Positions 22,407-33,425 of a stretch of DNA of 64,000 nucleotides are shown in pieces. The first letter of the stretch is position 1. The number at the start of each line of letters is the position of its first letter. Both the position numbers and the translations under genes were made by a program. The notes below the pieces were generated by a model. That model was not told the origin of the DNA and ran no database searches. It saw only the letters and a program-made list of their open reading frames with translations. Where the stretch lies: assembly GCA_021464415.1 (NCBI GenBank), contig CM038469.1, positions 5,620,501 through 5,684,500 of the forward strand, read 5' to 3'. The DNA comes from Lonicera japonica. Its lineage: Eukaryota > Streptophyta > Magnoliopsida > Dipsacales > Caprifoliaceae.

Positions 22407-24851
22407 ATGAATTCCGTCTCCACTGGCATTGCTAAATTATTCAACAAAACCAACTCCCCTATAGTGTCTATTAAAATCCATTCTCTCTTAGAAAAGCCAA
22501 TTTCTCACTCAAGTTTAGAAAAGCCAATTTCTCATTCCTTTTTCACTTTGGAAAATTTTGATGCTTCCTTAAAGCACTGTAATCATCTTCATTCTTTGAA
22601 AAAGCTACATGCTTGTATAAATACTTATGGGTTTGATTACAACATATTTTTGGGTTCTAAGCTCATTAATTTATACGCCAATTTTGGTTTTTTGATTGAG
22701 TCGAGATGGATATTTCGTAGAATTATTAATAACAATCTCTTCCTTTGGAATTCTGTTGTTGTTGGGTACTTTAGAGCTGGTCATTTTGATGAAGTTTTAA
22801 AGGTGTACTCGGATCTAAGGCGGCGAAAAATTGGGGTTCATAGTTCAGCTATTACATTTAGTTTGAAAAGTTGTATTGAATTGGGTAGTTTGGATTTTGG
22901 GAGGGGGATCCATGTAGATGTCTTTAAGTTTGGGTTAGAAAGTGATCCCTTTGTGGGTTCCTCAATGATCGGAATGTACTCAAAGCATGGGGATATTGAG
23001 GATGCATCTAAGGTGTTTGATGAAATAACTGATAGAGATCTTGTTACTTATACGTCGATGATTACTGGGTATGCTCAAGTGGGTGAACACCGAGCTTACG
23101 ACGCTTTTAGTGTTGCTCGTCGTATGCAAAAGGAAGGGCTTGATCCTAATCGGATAACTTTAGTAAGCTTATTACAAGTGGCGACACATTTGCGAGCACT
23201 AGAACATGGTCAGGCTATCCATGGCTACGCTATCAGACAAGGAATTGGTTGTTTAGATGAAGTTTTTGAAACAAGTCTGATGGACATGTATGGCAAGTGT
23301 GGGATCCTAAATAAGGCAACCACAATTTTTGGTAAAATGAGCACAAAGACAGTTGGATCATGGAATGCATTGATTGCTGGTCATCTTCAATTGGGGGATC
23401 CATTTGAAGCTGTGACTCTCTTTTTTCTTATGATAAAAGAAAATCAAAAGCCCGATTTGATTACGTTAGCAAATGGGATTTTGGGCTGTGCTAATTTAGA
23501 GTTATTGCGCCAAGGCAAGAGTATTCATGGATATATAGTTCGGAATCATGTTCAGCTTGATGTTGTTGCAACAACTGCTCTGATTGATATGTACATGAAA
23601 TGTTACCATGTAAAAACAGCAAGACAAATATTTGCAATAATAGAGGAGAAAGACGTTATTTTATTTAATGTGATGATGGCAGGTTATATCCAAAATGGAT
23701 TGGCTTTTGAGGCAGTTGAGGCATTTTCTAAAATGGTTGGAACAGGTTTGAAACCAAATCCAAGTTCCATTTTGAGCGTAATTTCTGCTTTGGGTGATCT
23801 GAAAAACACACTAGGAGGCAAATGCGCCCATGGGTATGTATTAAGACACGGGTTTGAGTCTAATATTGACATAGCTAATCTAGTAATTTACATGTATGCA
23901 AAATCTGGCTCTATAGAACAGGCCAAACAAGTCTTCAACAAAGTAAAATATAAGGATCTGGTTTCTTTTACGTCGATGATGACGGGTTATGTGAATAATG
24001 GCCATGCCGATGAAGCCATAACCTTGTTCCAGTTAATGCAAGGAGAAAAACTGAATCCCGATTCTGTCACTTTAATTTGTCTTCTTCGTGCATTTGCTCT
24101 GCTCGGATGTCTAGATCTAGTGAAGGAAATTCATGCTCATGTGCTTCGAGTGCATATGGAGAAAGAAATACCCATTATCAATTCCCTGCTCACCTCATAT
24201 AGCAAATGCGGTAAATTAAAATTTGCGAGAGATTTGTTTCAGAGTATGGATGAACTGTGTTTGGCATCATGGAACACGATGATAGCTGCATGTGGGATGC
24301 ATGGGAACTGTCTCGAGGCACTGCAATTGTTTAATCAAATGAAGAATGAAAATATTATGCCTGACGGGTCAACCTTCATGGCAATACTCTCTGCCTGTAG
24401 TCATTCAGGCTTGGTAGAAGAGGGCCTTAACGTCTTCAGGTCCATGAAAGAAGAATATTCATTGACTCCGATTGAAGAACATTATGGTTGTATGGTGGAT
24501 TTATTAAGCAGAGCAGGGCAGCTCGAGGAAGCTTATGATCTTCTCAAATGCCTACCGTTAAAACAAAGTGGTTCTGGACTTGGGGCATTGCTTGCTGCTT
24601 GCAGAGTTCATGGAAATACAAAAATGGGGGAGGTTATTGGAAGGTGGCTCTTGGATTTAGAGCCTCGAAACCCTAGTGCTTATGGTTTGATGTCGAATAT
24701 GTATGCCGAAGATGAAAAATGGAATGAAGTGGCCGAAATTAGAGCTATGGCAAAGGAGAAAGGTTTGAAAAGGACCACTGGCTATAGCCTGATAGAGTTA
24801 GAAAAACAGGTACAAAGTAATCTCTTTAAAGTTATATTTACTGTCAATTAA
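22407..24851 (+). CDS. PLS-class pentatricopeptide repeat protein with short E-type end
   Basis: Single-exon gene of 814 residues. The first ATG in frame is at 22407 (MNSVSTGIAKLFN). The protein is a long PLS array with the usual words GKSIHGYIVRNH, DVVATTALIDMYMKC, NLVIYMYAKSGSIEQAKQVF and LASWNTMIAACGMHGN. It then has LAACRVHGNTKMGEVIGRWLLDLEPRNPSAYGLMSNMYAE and GYSLIELEKQ, an E motif. It ends soon after, in QSNLFKVIFTVN, where relatives usually continue with VHxF and an E+ or DYW region. The codons at that break read GAAAAACAG|GTACAAAG, a good splice donor, so a downstream exon is possible or the end is truncated. A 27-bp tandem duplication near the N-terminus repeats LEKPISHS. A role in organellar RNA metabolism follows from the family; the target is unknown. 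Confidence 0.9.
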   Translation: MNSVSTGIAKLFNKTNSPIVSIKIHSLLEKPISHSSLEKPISHSFFTLENFDASLKHCNHLHSLKKLHACINTYGFDYNIFLGSKLINLYANFGFLIESRWIFRRIINNNLFLWNSVVVGYFRAGHFDEVLKVYSDLRRRKIGVHSSAITFSLKSCIELGSLDFGRGIHVDVFKFGLESDPFVGSSMIGMYSKHGDIEDASKVFDEITDRDLVTYTSMITGYAQVGEHRAYDAFSVARRMQKEGLDPNRITLVSLLQVATHLRALEHGQAIHGYAIRQGIGCLDEVFETSLMDMYGKCGILNKATTIFGKMSTKTVGSWNALIAGHLQLGDPFEAVTLFFLMIKENQKPDLITLANGILGCANLELLRQGKSIHGYIVRNHVQLDVVATTALIDMYMKCYHVKTARQIFAIIEEKDVILFNVMMAGYIQNGLAFEAVEAFSKMVGTGLKPNPSSILSVISALGDLKNTLGGKCAHGYVLRHGFESNIDIANLVIYMYAKSGSIEQAKQVFNKVKYKDLVSFTSMMTGYVNNGHADEAITLFQLMQGEKLNPDSVTLICLLRAFALLGCLDLVKEIHAHVLRVHMEKEIPIINSLLTSYSKCGKLKFARDLFQSMDELCLASWNTMIAACGMHGNCLEALQLFNQMKNENIMPDGSTFMAILSACSHSGLVEEGLNVFRSMKEEYSLTPIEEHYGCMVDLLSRAGQLEEAYDLLKCLPLKQSGSGLGALLAACRVHGNTKMGEVIGRWLLDLEPRNPSAYGLMSNMYAEDEKWNEVAEIRAMAKEKGLKRTTGYSLIELEKQVQSNLFKVIFTVN

Positions 24852-25626
24852 AATTTTATTTATTCGTATTGTAACGTTAAGGACCATCATTTTGACTTTG
24901 ATCTTGGTTGACCTAGTTGGCTGTATAAGGTTTGTGAGAGAAACACTCATTGTCGTATAAAGAAATGGCAATACTCATTGAGAAACGCCCAAAGGCGATA
25001 TGCTGCCCTTCCAGCATGTTAACACTGCCAAGGCCATCACTACCAGCCCTTTGTGCAACCAACTCCAGAAAATAGATGCAAAGGTAAAAAGGTTAACCAC
25101 AATCTCTTTGACTATCTTTTCAAATCTTTTCCATTCCTTACCTCTAGAATGAAGTTCATAATCACTCCTACACTCCAGTATATGGGTGGATTGAATTAAG
25201 TACTAATATTAATTTTTTTGTGTTTTTTTACTTCCAGTTCTTCCAGTCAAGAATGAAGTGAAAAGGTACCATCTTTTGTTAAGAACTTAAAGAAACTGAA
25301 TATTCTCCTGTGATGCTTTTTCTGCAAAATTGAACTTCTGCACGGTATAAAAGTAAGTTATTGGGTAGAAAATGTTTCCAGCCAATTCTCTTTGAAGATC
25401 CCCTGCAAAATATTCCTTAAAAAGTTAAAAGTTTGCGAAAAATAAGAAAATATATTGGAACCATATTCAGTTCCAAATATTGATTTATAGGCTAAATTTC
25501 CTCAAGCTTCAACTGAGTATTGAATTCCAAGTAAGTAGGTAGATGGATGTTATATTTCGACAACCTTGAAGTTATAGTCAATCTGAAATAGTATTATTTT
25601 TGATCATTTTGCTTTAGAATTTGCAA
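24852..25626. other. 3' flank of the second PPR gene
   Basis: No gene recognised. If the PPR gene has a further exon it should lie in this stretch, but I found no sequence resembling an E+ or DYW continuation. Confidence 0.4.
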
Positions 25627-26069
25627 GAAATTGTTGGAAAATGTAATTCACAATTAAAGAGGGGTTTTTGATATTTTGGATTAGAAAAATCCAAAGTGGC
25701 ATAAGTGCATTATGTCACAAAAAATCTAGCAAATACCTTGTAGCAGTAAGAAAGGTCCCAAAATATTCCTAAGAAATATCCTGTACTTTAAATAGATTTA
25801 AGTCCAAAGAAAAATTTAGACAACATTTGAATATCTAGGAATGTAGAATATTCTCTTGTACACTATAAATAGGTGGGCATCGTTGGATGTAAGGAAGAAG
25901 AAGAAAGGAAATAAAAAAAGAAATTGTTATCTTGCAATTGAAGTCTTCCTCTAAGTTTTTCGAAGGAGCTCTGTACAGCTCCATATTTTCAATGCACCAC
26001 TATACAAGAGTAATTCAAAGCATATATGTCCACTGTAACCCGCAAATTGCTAAAAATTCTAACAGAAAT
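25627..26069. mobile_element. Solo LTR with 5-bp target duplication
   Basis: The LTR is 25632-26064 (433 bp). It begins TGTTGGAA and ends TTCTAACA, imperfect inverted termini of the TG...CA type. GAAAT lies immediately outside both ends (25627-25631 and 26065-26069), the 5-bp duplication made by retroviral-type integrases. A TATA box with downstream GA-rich sequence (TATAAATAGG at about 25864) fits an LTR promoter. No internal retrotransposon sequence flanks it, so it is a solo LTR left by LTR-LTR recombination. Length and ends fit Copia better than Gypsy, but that is not certain. On which strand it reads is suggested by the TATA box (+). Confidence 0.85.
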
Positions 26070-27200
26070 GACTGATCGAAAATAACCTTCGGGAAAAGCA
26101 GATTCAGCAAGATTGATTTGATTAGCTGCGACCTGGAACATATGGATGTACCTTCACTGTAAAGTTTTTTTGATGCGACGATGGTACTACAGAAGCCACA
26201 CATCATATGCGAAGGTATCGATATCCCAGAGAAGGCTAAATGCTTGAATGGAGATCAAATAATTGTATTTACGCTGAAGAATGACAATTGTACTTTATTT
26301 TAGTAATAGCTTGCCGGGTAATTGCCATATGTTAATTTGAGAAAGTTGTTTGTACTTTCATATATCACTTATGCAAATTTGTATTGTTTTAATTCCACCA
26401 ATTCGTTGTTCAGTAAATGAAATATTGGCTGCTTCTGAGGTATGTCTTGGTCTTTTCAATCTTCCTATATTTTTGTATCTCTGCATATTAGTTTTGGTAA
26501 AGAGTAATTCTAAAGTAACTTAATATTGAGATTCAAATAATTGACTTTGATGATGTAATATCAATATATATTATAATTATTTTTTATTATCCGTATTCAA
26601 AATGTATCCTATCTTATATTTTTTTAATTTTGCAGCATCACCGTATTAGTACCACCGAAATATCTACCGCCAGAACTGGTGGCAGAGTGGTGAGCTCCGC
26701 AACAATGGCAAATTACCCTTAACCTAAACCCCACCCAAATCACCGCAAACATTTCCCCCCATTCAAATCCACCCCAATTAACCCAATCACTGCCGTAATT
26801 CCGACCACCACTTTCACCTCCAGCATAACCCCACCACTTTCTCCATCGTTTTCTTCCTTAGCCAAACCACCCACAAATTCTCTCTCCATTTTTAAACAAG
26901 AAATTTACACGGAACACTCCATTTTCTCTCTCTCGCACAAAGCTTTATATCTCTAAATATATTATCTTTCTCTCTATTTGTATAGATGTGTGTATTTAAT
27001 CTATCCCATGGGGTAAAGGGGCAAAGAGTCGTGAGTTGAAAAGCAACCCAAAAACCCACAATCTCTATCTTCAGTCTTTATATATACATATACAATAAAC
27101 ATATATACACATAAATCCATTAAACATTACCTATTCCCCTATGAAATTGCACTCAAAACAAACATCTCTCTTCAATCAACCATGATTTTCTCTCTCTACA
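26070..27200. other. Spacer with a C-rich block
   Basis: No convincing gene. At 26680-26890 the plus strand is C-rich and the minus strand holds a 49-codon frame (26889-26740) that starts MEREFVGGLAKEENDGE and follows a GAGA-rich leader-like stretch. Either a decayed first exon or chance could explain it. Confidence 0.35.
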
Positions 27201-27444
27201 TACTCTTTCGATCCCAATTTAATTGTCACACTTTAAAAAATTAAAAATTAAAAAGACATAATAATTACTTTAAGAAAAAATACTTATTTTCAAAAATGTC
27301 ATTTATTTTTCTCCTAATAAAAAAAGGTGACGGGACTCAAAATAAAGAAAGTGGTGGGAGTTTAAAGAGTAATATTAGAAATAATAAAAAGTGATGTAAT
27401 TAATGACACACTAAATATAGAAAGTGGACAATTATTTTGGGACA
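27201..27444. mobile_element. Stowaway-type MITE, right end cut by a Helitron 5' end
   Basis: The left end reads TA|CTCTTTCGATCCCAATTT followed by AATTGTCACACTTT. The right side has the inverse AAAGTGGACAATTATTTTGGGACA and then breaks at 27444, where Helitron-like sequence begins. The expected terminal GAGGGAGTA is missing, consistent with a Helitron having inserted into or deleted the MITE end. Confidence 0.6.
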
Positions 27445-27700
27445 TTTATATTATAAAATATCAAAGTTGACTAATTTTTATCTCAAAAAATATAAGCATC
27501 AAATGACTAAAAATATATTTATTATGGTGTGCCTTAATCATGCACCCTTAGATCTCTTTTATACACCCATGAAGATGTCAAATCAAATCACACCGAAAAT
27601 ATACACCCAATGAAATCACACACATTTACAAATATCTCTTTCTCTCACTCTTAACTTAACATTTACCCAATTTATTCTTGGGGCAATTAGTATTACCCCC
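27445..27700 (+). mobile_element. Orphan Helitron 5' end
   Basis: From 27445 the sequence TTTATATTATAAAATATCAA aligns with the 5' end of the Helitron at 38318 (TCTATATTATAAAACATCAA). The similarity continues for about 180 bp through TTATGGTGTG, TTTTATACACCCAT and GATGTCAAATCAAA-like words. The terminal TC has become TT. No plus-strand Helitron 3' hairpin with CTAG is visible before 30315, so the 3' end is lost or beyond recognition. Confidence 0.6.
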
Positions 27701-28348
27701 CTCTATTCCAAATTAATTAGTAGGAAGGACAAGGAAGATCTAGATATTTGTTTCTAGTCCTCCTTACCTTAATTATTCAATACGCAATAATTAGTGTGCT
27801 TCTAAGAAGACAAAAATACCCCTATATATTAAACAAGGAAACTACAATTAGTTTTTCTTTCTATAAATGTAGGATTTCCCATATAACTTACCATTTGTAT
27901 ATTTATTTATAATTAATTATATTAAACAAATACTACCGTATATAAAGTATATATATATACATATATATATAGATGTAAACTAAATGCACTCATCAAAACA
28001 GATGTACTTAGCAAGCAATATAATTTTATATTTTTTAATTGTTTGAACAAACATTTAAAACATATAAATATAAAATTTTTAATAGACATGTAAATGAAAT
28101 GAAATGACTAGAATGATACATGTAACATGATATTACATGTAATATATATAAACGATAAAACTGACATACTTAATAACATGAAATAGTTAAATAATAGAAT
28201 TAGTATAACTGTGTATTACTTGGATATATATTACAGATATATACAACATGTGTGTTTTATGTATCAGTGTAATTTAAATAACATGCAACACTTTGAAAAA
28301 TTGTTAACTTTAAGATATTATATTAATCAGATAATAACTAATAATACA

Positions 28349-28555
28349 CTAGCTATAAATATAAGTAATATCTATAAGTAAACATTTTTCATCTTGTAAA
28401 TTGGAATATACCTGTTTGCATGCGTCGAAACAGATCGATACATTGAAATACAACGGAGAATTGTGATTTTCACCGGAATCACCAACTGGCACGCCCCCTT
28501 GTATTCCGCAACATTCATTAATTGATAGGTGACTATTCCGATAGGTTTTAAGCAT
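28349..28555 (-). other. Short cysteine-containing frame, origin unknown
   Basis: A 68-codon minus-strand frame (MLKTYRNSHLSINECCGIQG, then GGVPVGDSGENHNSPLYFNV) has balanced composition, unlike the surrounding AT-rich DNA. It reaches a possible donor after DACKQ (CAG|GTATAT). It could be an exon of a gene fragment carried by the neighbouring Helitron. I do not recognise the protein, and chance is not excluded. Confidence 0.25.
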
Positions 28556-28624
28556 CAGTTACTATATATGTAGTGCAAACAGTTATATCGTCAATAACTG
28601 TTCAAAACGTAGGTTTTTTTATCA

Positions 28625-29139
28625 ATGGCCAGTCCAAAAAAAAACTTAAAACGTTCCAACTCGTCCCCTACAATTTTAGAACCCAACAAACGAAAAATAA
28701 TAAGAGATCAAACCCCATCTCCACCCCTATACCAATATATTAACAATTTCAATGAGGGAGAAGGGCAATACGAAGGGGACCAAGAGGACAACAACAACCA
28801 CGACGAAGTTGAAAGTGATGATGAAGTATCTAAGGAACCATGGATGGCCACTATGAAATCCTTGGAGATGGAGGAGAACAAGCAGTTGATCGACGATGAC
28901 AATGGAGAAGTCGATGCGGACAATGACAATGATGAAGCCGGTGATAGGGTTCAAATGGAGGAGGATCCATGGGTGGAGGATATGAAAGATATTAAGAGGG
29001 AGGAGAATGAAGAGGTACTGATTCGTCTAGCTCTAGATCGTATGATGATGGTGGTGTATTTGGACGTAGCAACAACTCAGAGGATGACGAGGGTTATGCA
29101 CACGGCTCCTCCTTAGAAAATCCCTACCCATGTGATTGA
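28625..29139 (+). pseudogene. Acidic hypothetical protein with apparent frameshift
   Basis: An open frame starts at 28625 (MASPKKNLKRSNSSPTILEP) with a basic N-terminus that could be a nuclear signal, then becomes very acidic (runs of D, E and N). Two copies of a 14-residue motif stand about 50 residues apart: EPWMATMKSLEMEE and DPWVEDMKDIKREE. Near 29014 the frame stops looking acidic and polar. A switch to the -1 frame restores the expected composition (GTDSSSSRSYDDGGVFGRSN, then SEDDEGYAHGSS) and ends at 29139. This is either a one-base deletion or a missed splice. It lies downstream of the orphan Helitron 5' end, so it may be a captured gene or an element gene. The function is unknown. 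Confidence 0.45.
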
Positions 29140-30315
29140 TTGGTGTTGGTTGACGAAGGTTTATTAATTTTGTTGTTTATTTTTTTTTATTCTGTTTAGG
29201 AACAATTAATCTTTTTGTTAAGAATGGTAACTTTGATATAATATTAACTGATGTAAATATAATTATTAATTATCTATAATTGGCATATTTTTACGATTTT
29301 AAATGTTGATGTGATTTCAAATAAATATATGTGTGATTTACTATATCTTCTATTAAATCGTATTACTTTATTATTTGTATATTGAATCTGTTTTTCTATT
29401 TGCAATATACTATGTTAAATCATTTGCAATAATTGTTTTTTGCGTTATAATAAAAATAATGTAAATTAAATCAACTGTATCTTTTTCAAACGTGAAAAAC
29501 GTACACCTATATTTTATGACTAGTGAATCACAGTTGTCGTATGGAATCATATAAACGTTAAATAACTAATATAAATCAGAATAGGTTAATATATAAGTAT
29601 AATATATATACAAGTTGATATATAAGTATAAGTATATATACAAGTTGATGTATCAACTTATAATATATCTGTATATAAATTAGGTTAATAAAATGTACGT
29701 ACGTTTCATAATGTATATCTCATATATATATATATATATATAGTTAACATTAAGTATGACATATAACTGAATTTTGTTTGATATATCTATAAAAGTCAAG
29801 AAGTAATTTGAGATTGCTACAAACCTTATTATGTAATTTTATATGTAGAAAAAAAAATATTCATGTTGCCGTGGTACAGGGGTGATATTATATTTATTAA
29901 TGTGTATTCATGTAGATTTGTGTATAATTGTCGAACTGTAATATTATCTTGAAAAACATTACGTGTCTAATAAAATTTATAGTTTATGTATTAACCATTG
30001 TATTTTTATACATGTGATATATAATGAAAGACCGAACAGAATAGTACCATGCTGCTTATAACTGTCGAGCGATAATATTATCTTGAAAATCATTACAGGT
30101 ATATTCAAATTATTAGTTTATGTATTAACCATTTTATTTTTATAAATGTGATATATAATGAAATACCGAATAAAATAGTAATACGCCGTTACTGAATTTC
30201 AAATTACATGTATATTCAAATTATTAACCATTTTTATGATATGTGGTATATATGCCATAACAATGTAGATGGCATACATCTAATATCATGGTACCGAATT
30301 TTTTATATAGATACA
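29140..30315. other. AT-rich spacer
   Basis: No gene. Direct repeats occur: the block AATATTATCTTGAAAA...CATTAC near 29941 recurs near 30073, each followed by ...TTTATGTATTAACCAT... and a TGTGATATATAATGAAA word (offset about 130 bp). TA-rich microsatellite at about 29725-29742. Confidence 0.5.
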
Positions 30316-31181
30316 CTAGGGTATACCCGTGCCGTTCGGCACGATGAAAAGAATAAAAAATAATAATTAGATAAAATATAATTACGTGAAAAATGTGAGG
30401 GTTGAAGTTGTGTATGACTGTATATTACTTAGGGATAAAAACATATAAGGTATCGCAAAAACGAAACATGTACAACTAAAATTATAGTTGTCTTCACCCG
30501 ATACATGTCTTACATGTCCAATTAGACCTGAAAACGCCTCGACCGTTTTATAATGTAATGATGTTATGAGTGTATTTAAAAGAAAAAAAAATATTATATT
30601 CAAAGCAGATCGAATTGTAATATAAAAAATTCTCGCCCTGAAATCGTCTCGACCCTTTTATATTGTAATGGTATTATGAGTGTATTTAAAAGAAAAAAAT
30701 ATTATATTTGAGATAGGTCGGACCCTAATATAAAAAAATTCCGCCAACTTGGCTCAGTTCGGATTGAAACATATCTGACTGTAATGTTTTATGCCATTAT
30801 TGTTGTAATGTTTTATAAGTTTTCTTGAATTTTTTTTATACATAATTTAATAATCACAATGGACCTTGTTTTGCATATCATGATGAACATATGTCAAATT
30901 TATAAATTTTATTAAAGTTAGATTTGTAAATTTAAAGTTATGGCATTTGAAAGTTTTTTAAAAAATTTATGAGAGAGCAATGGTGTAGAAAATTAGAGAT
31001 ACATAAGAGTTATGTTTATGTATATGTTTAGTGTGTGAGTAAATGTTGAGTTGATTTGACATCTTATTGTGAGTATAAAAGTGATCTAATGGTCCAAAAG
31101 TGTAACACCATTATAAATTAATATGTGAAATTTGATTGATTTATTATTTTATTGCAAAAAATCCTTGTTTTATAAAATAGT
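30316..31181 (-). mobile_element. Non-autonomous Helitron (minus orientation)
   Basis: The 3' end on the minus strand reads GTGCCGAACGGCAC, a perfect hairpin (30329-30342), then GGGTATACCCTAG, and is followed by T. This is the CTAG|T end with a nearby hairpin that defines Helitrons. The 5' part matches the 38318 element in reverse: TTATAATGGTGTTACAC, GGACCATTAGATCACTTTTAT and GATGTCAAATCAA around 31030-31110. It ends at about 31181 in ACTATTTTATAAAACA, where TC... is expected, so the first base appears mutated. Flanking bases are A (30315) and T (31182), as expected for insertion into AT. Length is about 866 bp with no Rep/helicase coding. Confidence 0.78.
30528..30750. repeat. Direct duplication of about 110 bp inside the Helitron
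   Basis: The block running from CTGAAAACGCCTCGACCGTT through GAGTGTATTTAAAAGAAAAA to a ...TAATATAAAAAATTC...CGCC end (30528-30639) is repeated at 30639-30750 with about 15-20% differences by eye. Confidence 0.8.
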
Positions 31182-33425
31182 TTACTACCAATATAACCTA
31201 TATATGAATTTTGAATTGACAATATATTGTTATTTATGTATATGTAAATGATATTGATGTCATATTTCTATTATTTTAAATTGGATCAACATTTATATTA
31301 TGTCATTGACATATATACTTGTCTAACGTGTGATCACTTCGTTACGTGGTGCTTTTATGTGTGCAATTATTTCAGGATTGTCGCTACCAAATATAGTGAC
31401 ACTATAAATATTAGATGTAAAAACAATTTAATACAAAGATATTCTCCCTACCAAAAAAAAATTGAAATTAACGGACAAATTTTGAATATTTTTTTAGGTA
31501 CAAGCACATTATTTTGAATATCTTGTGAACATTATAATAAAATAAAAAAACGAATTATTTAGAAGCTACTAAAATCCGGATATATTGTCCACCATGGTAC
31601 CCGGTACGGTTCCAAGTTTGTATATTATATTGTTTCCATGTTTACTGATTATTTGACGTTGAACTGCCCGATATTCAAATTATAACTATATTTACATTAA
31701 AAGATTATGATATTGAAATAATAATTACACATCTAATCAAAATAAATCGACCGAACAGCTCGTCGCCTAAAATCTTGCTAATAATTTTAGTCTAGACAGA
31801 TACAGAATTATATCAGCAGACGGATTTCAATCACCAGTCAGTCTCTTACTCCATTGCTCACGGTTACTAGCTTCTTGTGAAACCGTTTATTTGATAATGT
31901 GTACGCACAACTGGTAAAAAGCTGAATGACCTTTTCACGGGTGTCTCTATTATTTGATCCAGGGAATTTAGCCTCTATATTATTTTTTTAGATGGTGGTA
32001 ACAAAATGCATGAGGATGCCCAGAAAATCATTCTCTAATGGAATTGACCAGTCCATTGTTACGGTCTGACATGAATGTGATCTTTCTATCATCACCGTGG
32101 AGAATGTGGTTTAGTGTATCAGTGATTATAATAAAAAAACATCTGTATACAGAGCAAGTTGATAATGAATATGAGTCCACAAAAGTTGGCACCTTAGGTT
32201 GAATTAGCAAACAAGTGGTTTACTTTTGCAGACAGCTGGTAAAGTGAGATCAATCTAACAGTTTTACTGGAATGAACACACTGTATATATAACAGATATA
32301 ATTCCTCCGATATGATTAAGGCCATTAGGACGTAGACTATATATAACGTAAACCTCGATGTGTGAAAACCAAACAAGTGGTCGATTTAGACAAGTTTTTT
32401 CAAATTTTTAAAAAGTTGTCTTTTTTAATGTTTATAAGTATGTTCATATATTAATTAATGTAGCAAACAATTACAGTTATACTAATTGATACACCCATGA
32501 TATTGACAAATCATAATAAGTAATATATGTTATTTGTTAAAAAATTTGTAGATGTTTTACGACGTACGATACTAATTATTTTTGGAAATATATATAACTT
32601 TACATTTATATGTATTACAAGATTTTGAGGTACACAAAAAGTTCATCATATAAAATGAATAATAATTTAAATATCTCGTTTTGTTTTTTATTTTGAACTA
32701 AATGTTATTTTAAATTTTAAAATTAACATGAATATTATACAAAAATTAATAAATTTCGTATATATTATATGTTTATATACTATTTTGACATGATAATTTA
32801 TTCCTTTTTAATAAAAGTTGTATGTAATCAATCATGTTATCACATTTTTTTACTTAAAAAATATTGTCATACTACCCTCTCAAAACTCTAACGTAATCAT
32901 ATTGTATTTATTATGGAAAGCCAAAAGTTTTACAGTATCATAATAATACAAAATTTCCAACAATAATGGCACATTAACAATCGGATCAACTGACAGCTCA
33001 TAATTCCGTGCAAATACGTATATAATTAATATTGTACGTTAAATATAGATATTAGGAATCAATCCCCCTTTTTACGACATTACGTACTTAACGGAAGAAT
33101 TGATTAAATGCATTACGACATACGTATATCAATATAACATCTTTTTTTTAAAAATTCACCGTAATTCATTAATAGCAGTAGTTAAAACAAATTAATAACA
33201 TGTTTAATGTATTGTTAAATTTATTGTATCAAACGTACAAAAGGAAAAAAATATGTACACATAACATGAATCTGCACGTTAAATATAATAATCTAACGAA
33301 AATGTCAAACATATATAATATTTCTTAAATCATTATTATATAACACATGTTATATTTGCATCTGTTTCAAATATATTATTCCATATGTCATCGGCATGCT
33401 CAAATTTCAAACAAATTTACTTAAT
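31182..33425. other. Gene-free AT-rich DNA
   Basis: No gene or clear element. Frames at 31248-31517, 32028-32210 and 32194-32376 have no domain and lie in AT-rich sequence. Confidence 0.5.

Noticed and set aside
26740..26889. Minus-strand 49-codon frame MEREFVGGLAKEENDGE, faintly like the start of TIFY/JAZ proteins
   Set aside because: Only the first few residues look similar; no TIFY or Jas motif follows and no downstream exon was found.
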